DNA of 64,000 bases from Varroa destructor. Lineage: Eukaryota > Arthropoda > Arachnida > Mesostigmata > Varroidae. Under the pieces are notes generated by a model that was given only the letters and a program-made list of their open reading frames with translations, had not been told where the DNA came from and did no database searches. Positions 61,161 to 64,000 of the stretch are shown here, piece after piece. Where the stretch lies: NCBI RefSeq assembly GCF_002443255.2, contig NW_019211455.1, positions 53,654,801 through 53,718,800 of the forward strand, written 5' to 3'. The position numbers and the translations under genes were made by a program. Numbering within the stretch: position 1 is the stretch's first letter; each line of letters starts with the position of its first letter.

Positions 61161-63790
61161 CAATCAGCTCGTTACATATGTATGTAGACGAAAATCAGCA
61201 CCAATTAACGCAGTGACACAGGCTAACAACAGTGTTGTGTTAACAAAATTAACACCACTATCGATATGCGCATTGATAACAACACGAAATCGGCATAGCT
61301 AACTAGATATCAAAAAGCCATCTTTTCAACGCTTGACCTATAACAGCTGTTACGCCCTATTATCACTTTACTGCTTACTTTTTACCACTACAAGCTATGT
61401 AAAAACTAGTAAAAATGCCATTCGCCATTAGCAACAAAATGGAAAGCCTCTCAATCGGCTGACTAGAAAGGGTTCGTCTTCATATTTCAAGTAAATGATT
61501 TGTCTAGTAGCAACGCGTCAGGTACATGACGAGGGCACAGTCACACCAAGCTACCAGAATCCAAGGCTCAAACGATCAGCACATTGTGCCAGCCCCCCGG
61601 CCCCCCTTCTGCATGCCTGCCCCTTCTATCAAAATCTGACCAGGACGAATGCAGCTTCTACTCCAACGTCTAAGATGTGTACAATACATCATAGAAGACA
61701 GGCAAACCTTCCACCGGTCATTCTATGATTTGTAACACATACTTATGCACTGGTAATTCAGGGGTGACAGCTGTTATAGCAGCTATTTTGCACTGGTCGC
61801 AGTTGTAAAATTATTATTACTAAAGTATTATAAGTACATTTTAATTATCATGATGGCCAGCTATCGTCGCATAGTTGTTCTTATTAATGGCAAACGGCAA
61901 GCTGAGTAAGGGGCAGACGAAGTAACCACTGCATTTATATGACAACGTCTTCATGGTAGGCAGGGGTAGGGTTAGTTTTTATAGAATCGCGTTTCTAACG
62001 TTGGACAGAACTCCGCTACCTTGAACCGTTGCATCCACCGCAGACATGGCAGTGAAGGTAAACTAATCACATAATTCTATAGTAAATATACAAGATACGC
62101 TTGTACGTTTGTGCTATGCAAGACTTAGCACTACTGCTGGAACCACTCTTTGGGAGCATTAAGTAAAAGTTCCCACAGACCACCCTGCGTCAGACGTTAA
62201 CGTATCAAAGGTGGCAGGGGTCGATAGAAAAACGGCTCTATACCGAACTCGGTACAGAATTTACGTTGTGGGATACGTAAACCGACCTGTAGGAAATTAA
62301 CTTTTTTCCATCCGAAAAAGGTACTAAAAACGTGTTATTAGTACTAGCGCAGGTCAGTGTCTTCATCGATAATATGCTAGTATATTAGTTGCGATTAAAT
62401 CGGCGCTAAGATATGCCGAAATTGCTTTGAAAACGTACAAGATCCTTTGATCCACAAGATATTTAATCCGTAGTTGACCCTCAGGACATATCTGTCTGCT
62501 GAATCAATAGGGTACGATAGAGAAGAGCAATATTCTTGCCAAAACTATCAACTATTCGAGATAGGAGATATTGTTGCAGCTCATAAGAAGCAAGTTGATG
62601 GACGAAGTTGCCTCTTCTATCAGTGCCTGATGACATTAAGGTGAAACCTTAATTAGATGCGGTCATCGCAAATTTTAGTGGGAATTTTTGCTACAAACGA
62701 GCTTGCGGACATGGCTTCAACACAGGTCAATACTTGGTTGGGTTTATCGCTCTGGGTCGACTAATATTTTAGCTCGTCGATATGCGCAGGTGCCATTCTT
62801 CATGCAGACGTGAAACAACAACTAGACGGTGGCAACGCCATTGATATCTAACTGCTCACTATCTAAACTTACCCTATTTTAGAGTTCGTACACGTACTAG
62901 CCATCTATCGAGATAATAATAAGAAGATAAATACGAACAAAACCGATGGAAGAACACTGTTCTGGGGGACGCCCCACAGGGGCAGTGAGTCGATTTGACA
63001 AGATGCTAACTAACATCGTATTGTATCTATCCTGTGCCAGCTGCTGCTACTGCTGATAGTCGTGTCGGTTACGGGCTTAATACGCCGGTATCAGTTGTAG
63101 TTTTCGGTGTGATGACAGCACACAGAGATGAGTAAAATTTGATTGAAATTAGGCCGAAACATAATTTACTTCCGATTCAGTGTCTTCAACTGCAATTCAC
63201 TTGTCTTCTGGTTATCTCTTATATCTGGTGATCTTTACGGTCTTTTAATCAAAAAGCTACCAACTGCTCCTGTTAGAGCGCCAAACATCTTATAGTATGT
63301 TCATTTTATATTAGCTGCGTAAGTTAGCTTAGTATCTAGCCATTCGCAGAATATATCTTAAAAACTTACATACCTCTTCAAGAAAATATTCATTATCCAC
63401 GAAATATGTTAGCTTTCTGATTCTGCCCTACTCATGCGCTTAATCGTTGTAAAACACTGGCTGAGCTGATTCAAAGTAATCTATCTAAGATGATCTAACA
63501 GGTTTTCGTCATTGTCGTCTTCGCTCCTTGTAAAAATGTTATGTACATCGAATTATTTCGTTTTGTTATGGGAGCAGATGGAGATCTTCAGAACAAATTT
63601 CAGCCGATCGATTGGAATAGAGATGAACTGTCGCGTTGCTAACGAAGAAGAGGCACTATCATAGTCGCCGAAAACAAACAGTATACGCAATTGGGTACGT
63701 AAAAAAACCGACGAACGCTCAGCCTATCCGTGTTACTGCTGGCGTAGTTGCTGCTTTACCAGCGCAAGAGCAGCACTTACGGTTGGCTGT
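61161..63790. other. Intergenic or intronic DNA, no gene seen
   Basis: A short Pro-rich plus frame at 61495-61728 has no motif. ATTCTATAG occurs at 62074-62082. The rest is AT-rich without ORFs of note. Confidence 0.45.
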
Positions 63791-63814
63791 CGTTCGTTCG
63801 TTCGTTCGTTTGTT
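63791..63814. repeat. (CGTT)n tetranucleotide repeat
   Basis: About five units of CGTT followed by a degenerate unit. It lies inside a 107-codon plus-strand frame (63636-63959) that is not otherwise supported as coding. Confidence 0.9.
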
Positions 63815-64000
63815 AAGAAAACGTCGTGCCACGAAATCTTACCATGACGAACGTCTTGATCCGATCGGTCCGCCATTGAAGTATATAGCCGGTGAATGCC
63901 CTATACGCTTCTCACTGATGGCGCGTTGTCGCTTATCCGTTGCAGTATTATTCATGTAAACGAAATCAATTATCACCATCGCGCTTACCGGATAAACGCT

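Noticed and set aside
1..64000. CRISPR arrays, operons, bacterial-type promoters, phage or plasmid modules
   Set aside because: No regularly spaced repeats of CRISPR type, no packed co-directional ORFs and no ribosome-binding-site pattern. The window reads as eukaryotic non-coding DNA.

Overview
The window looks like nuclear DNA from an invertebrate, most likely an arthropod. Base composition is roughly balanced to slightly AT-rich, CpG is plainly not depleted (unlike a methylated vertebrate genome), there is no operon-like packing, and stop codons interrupt all six frames everywhere. The longest open stretch is under 200 codons and resembles nothing I know. A mite or tick would fit, but nothing seen here fixes the species. 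I read it as a gene-poor interval: intergenic DNA and/or very long introns. No protein-coding gene can be called with confidence and no complete tRNA or rRNA gene was seen.

The one recognisable protein-coding relic is a dead, minus-strand non-LTR retrotransposon (R1/Jockey-like LINE) at about 29.09-30.12 kb. It keeps the end of the reverse transcriptase, the linker after it and the C-terminal zinc-knuckle region, in several frames with many stops. A tRNA-derived SINE-like segment on the plus strand abuts it at 30.14-30.21 kb. Three weaker tRNA-like A/B-box pairs lie at 11.7, 12.6 and 38.6 kb.

The rest of the visible structure is repeat or regulatory in style. A 37-bp tandem repeat at 11.25-11.41 kb carries GATA sites in each unit. 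A 19-bp tandem repeat lies at 13.15 kb. Fold-back hairpins occur at 5.3, 17.7, 37.7, 42.97 and 46.05 kb. A 47-nt alternating purine/pyrimidine run lies at 5.9 kb, a GAGA/CT tract at 18.43 kb, and many microsatellites are scattered throughout. A 9-mer, ATTCTATAG, recurs at least eight times on the plus strand.

Several CpG-rich patches (1.1-2.1, 15.1-15.7, 18.4-18.9, 33.0-33.4 and 36.1-36.4 kb) look like untranslated first exons or promoters. They contain a few short ATG ORFs that could be exons or micropeptides, all at low confidence. No coherent novel gene system was found. The most interesting signals are the GATA-site array, the retroelement nest and the perfect inverted repeats.
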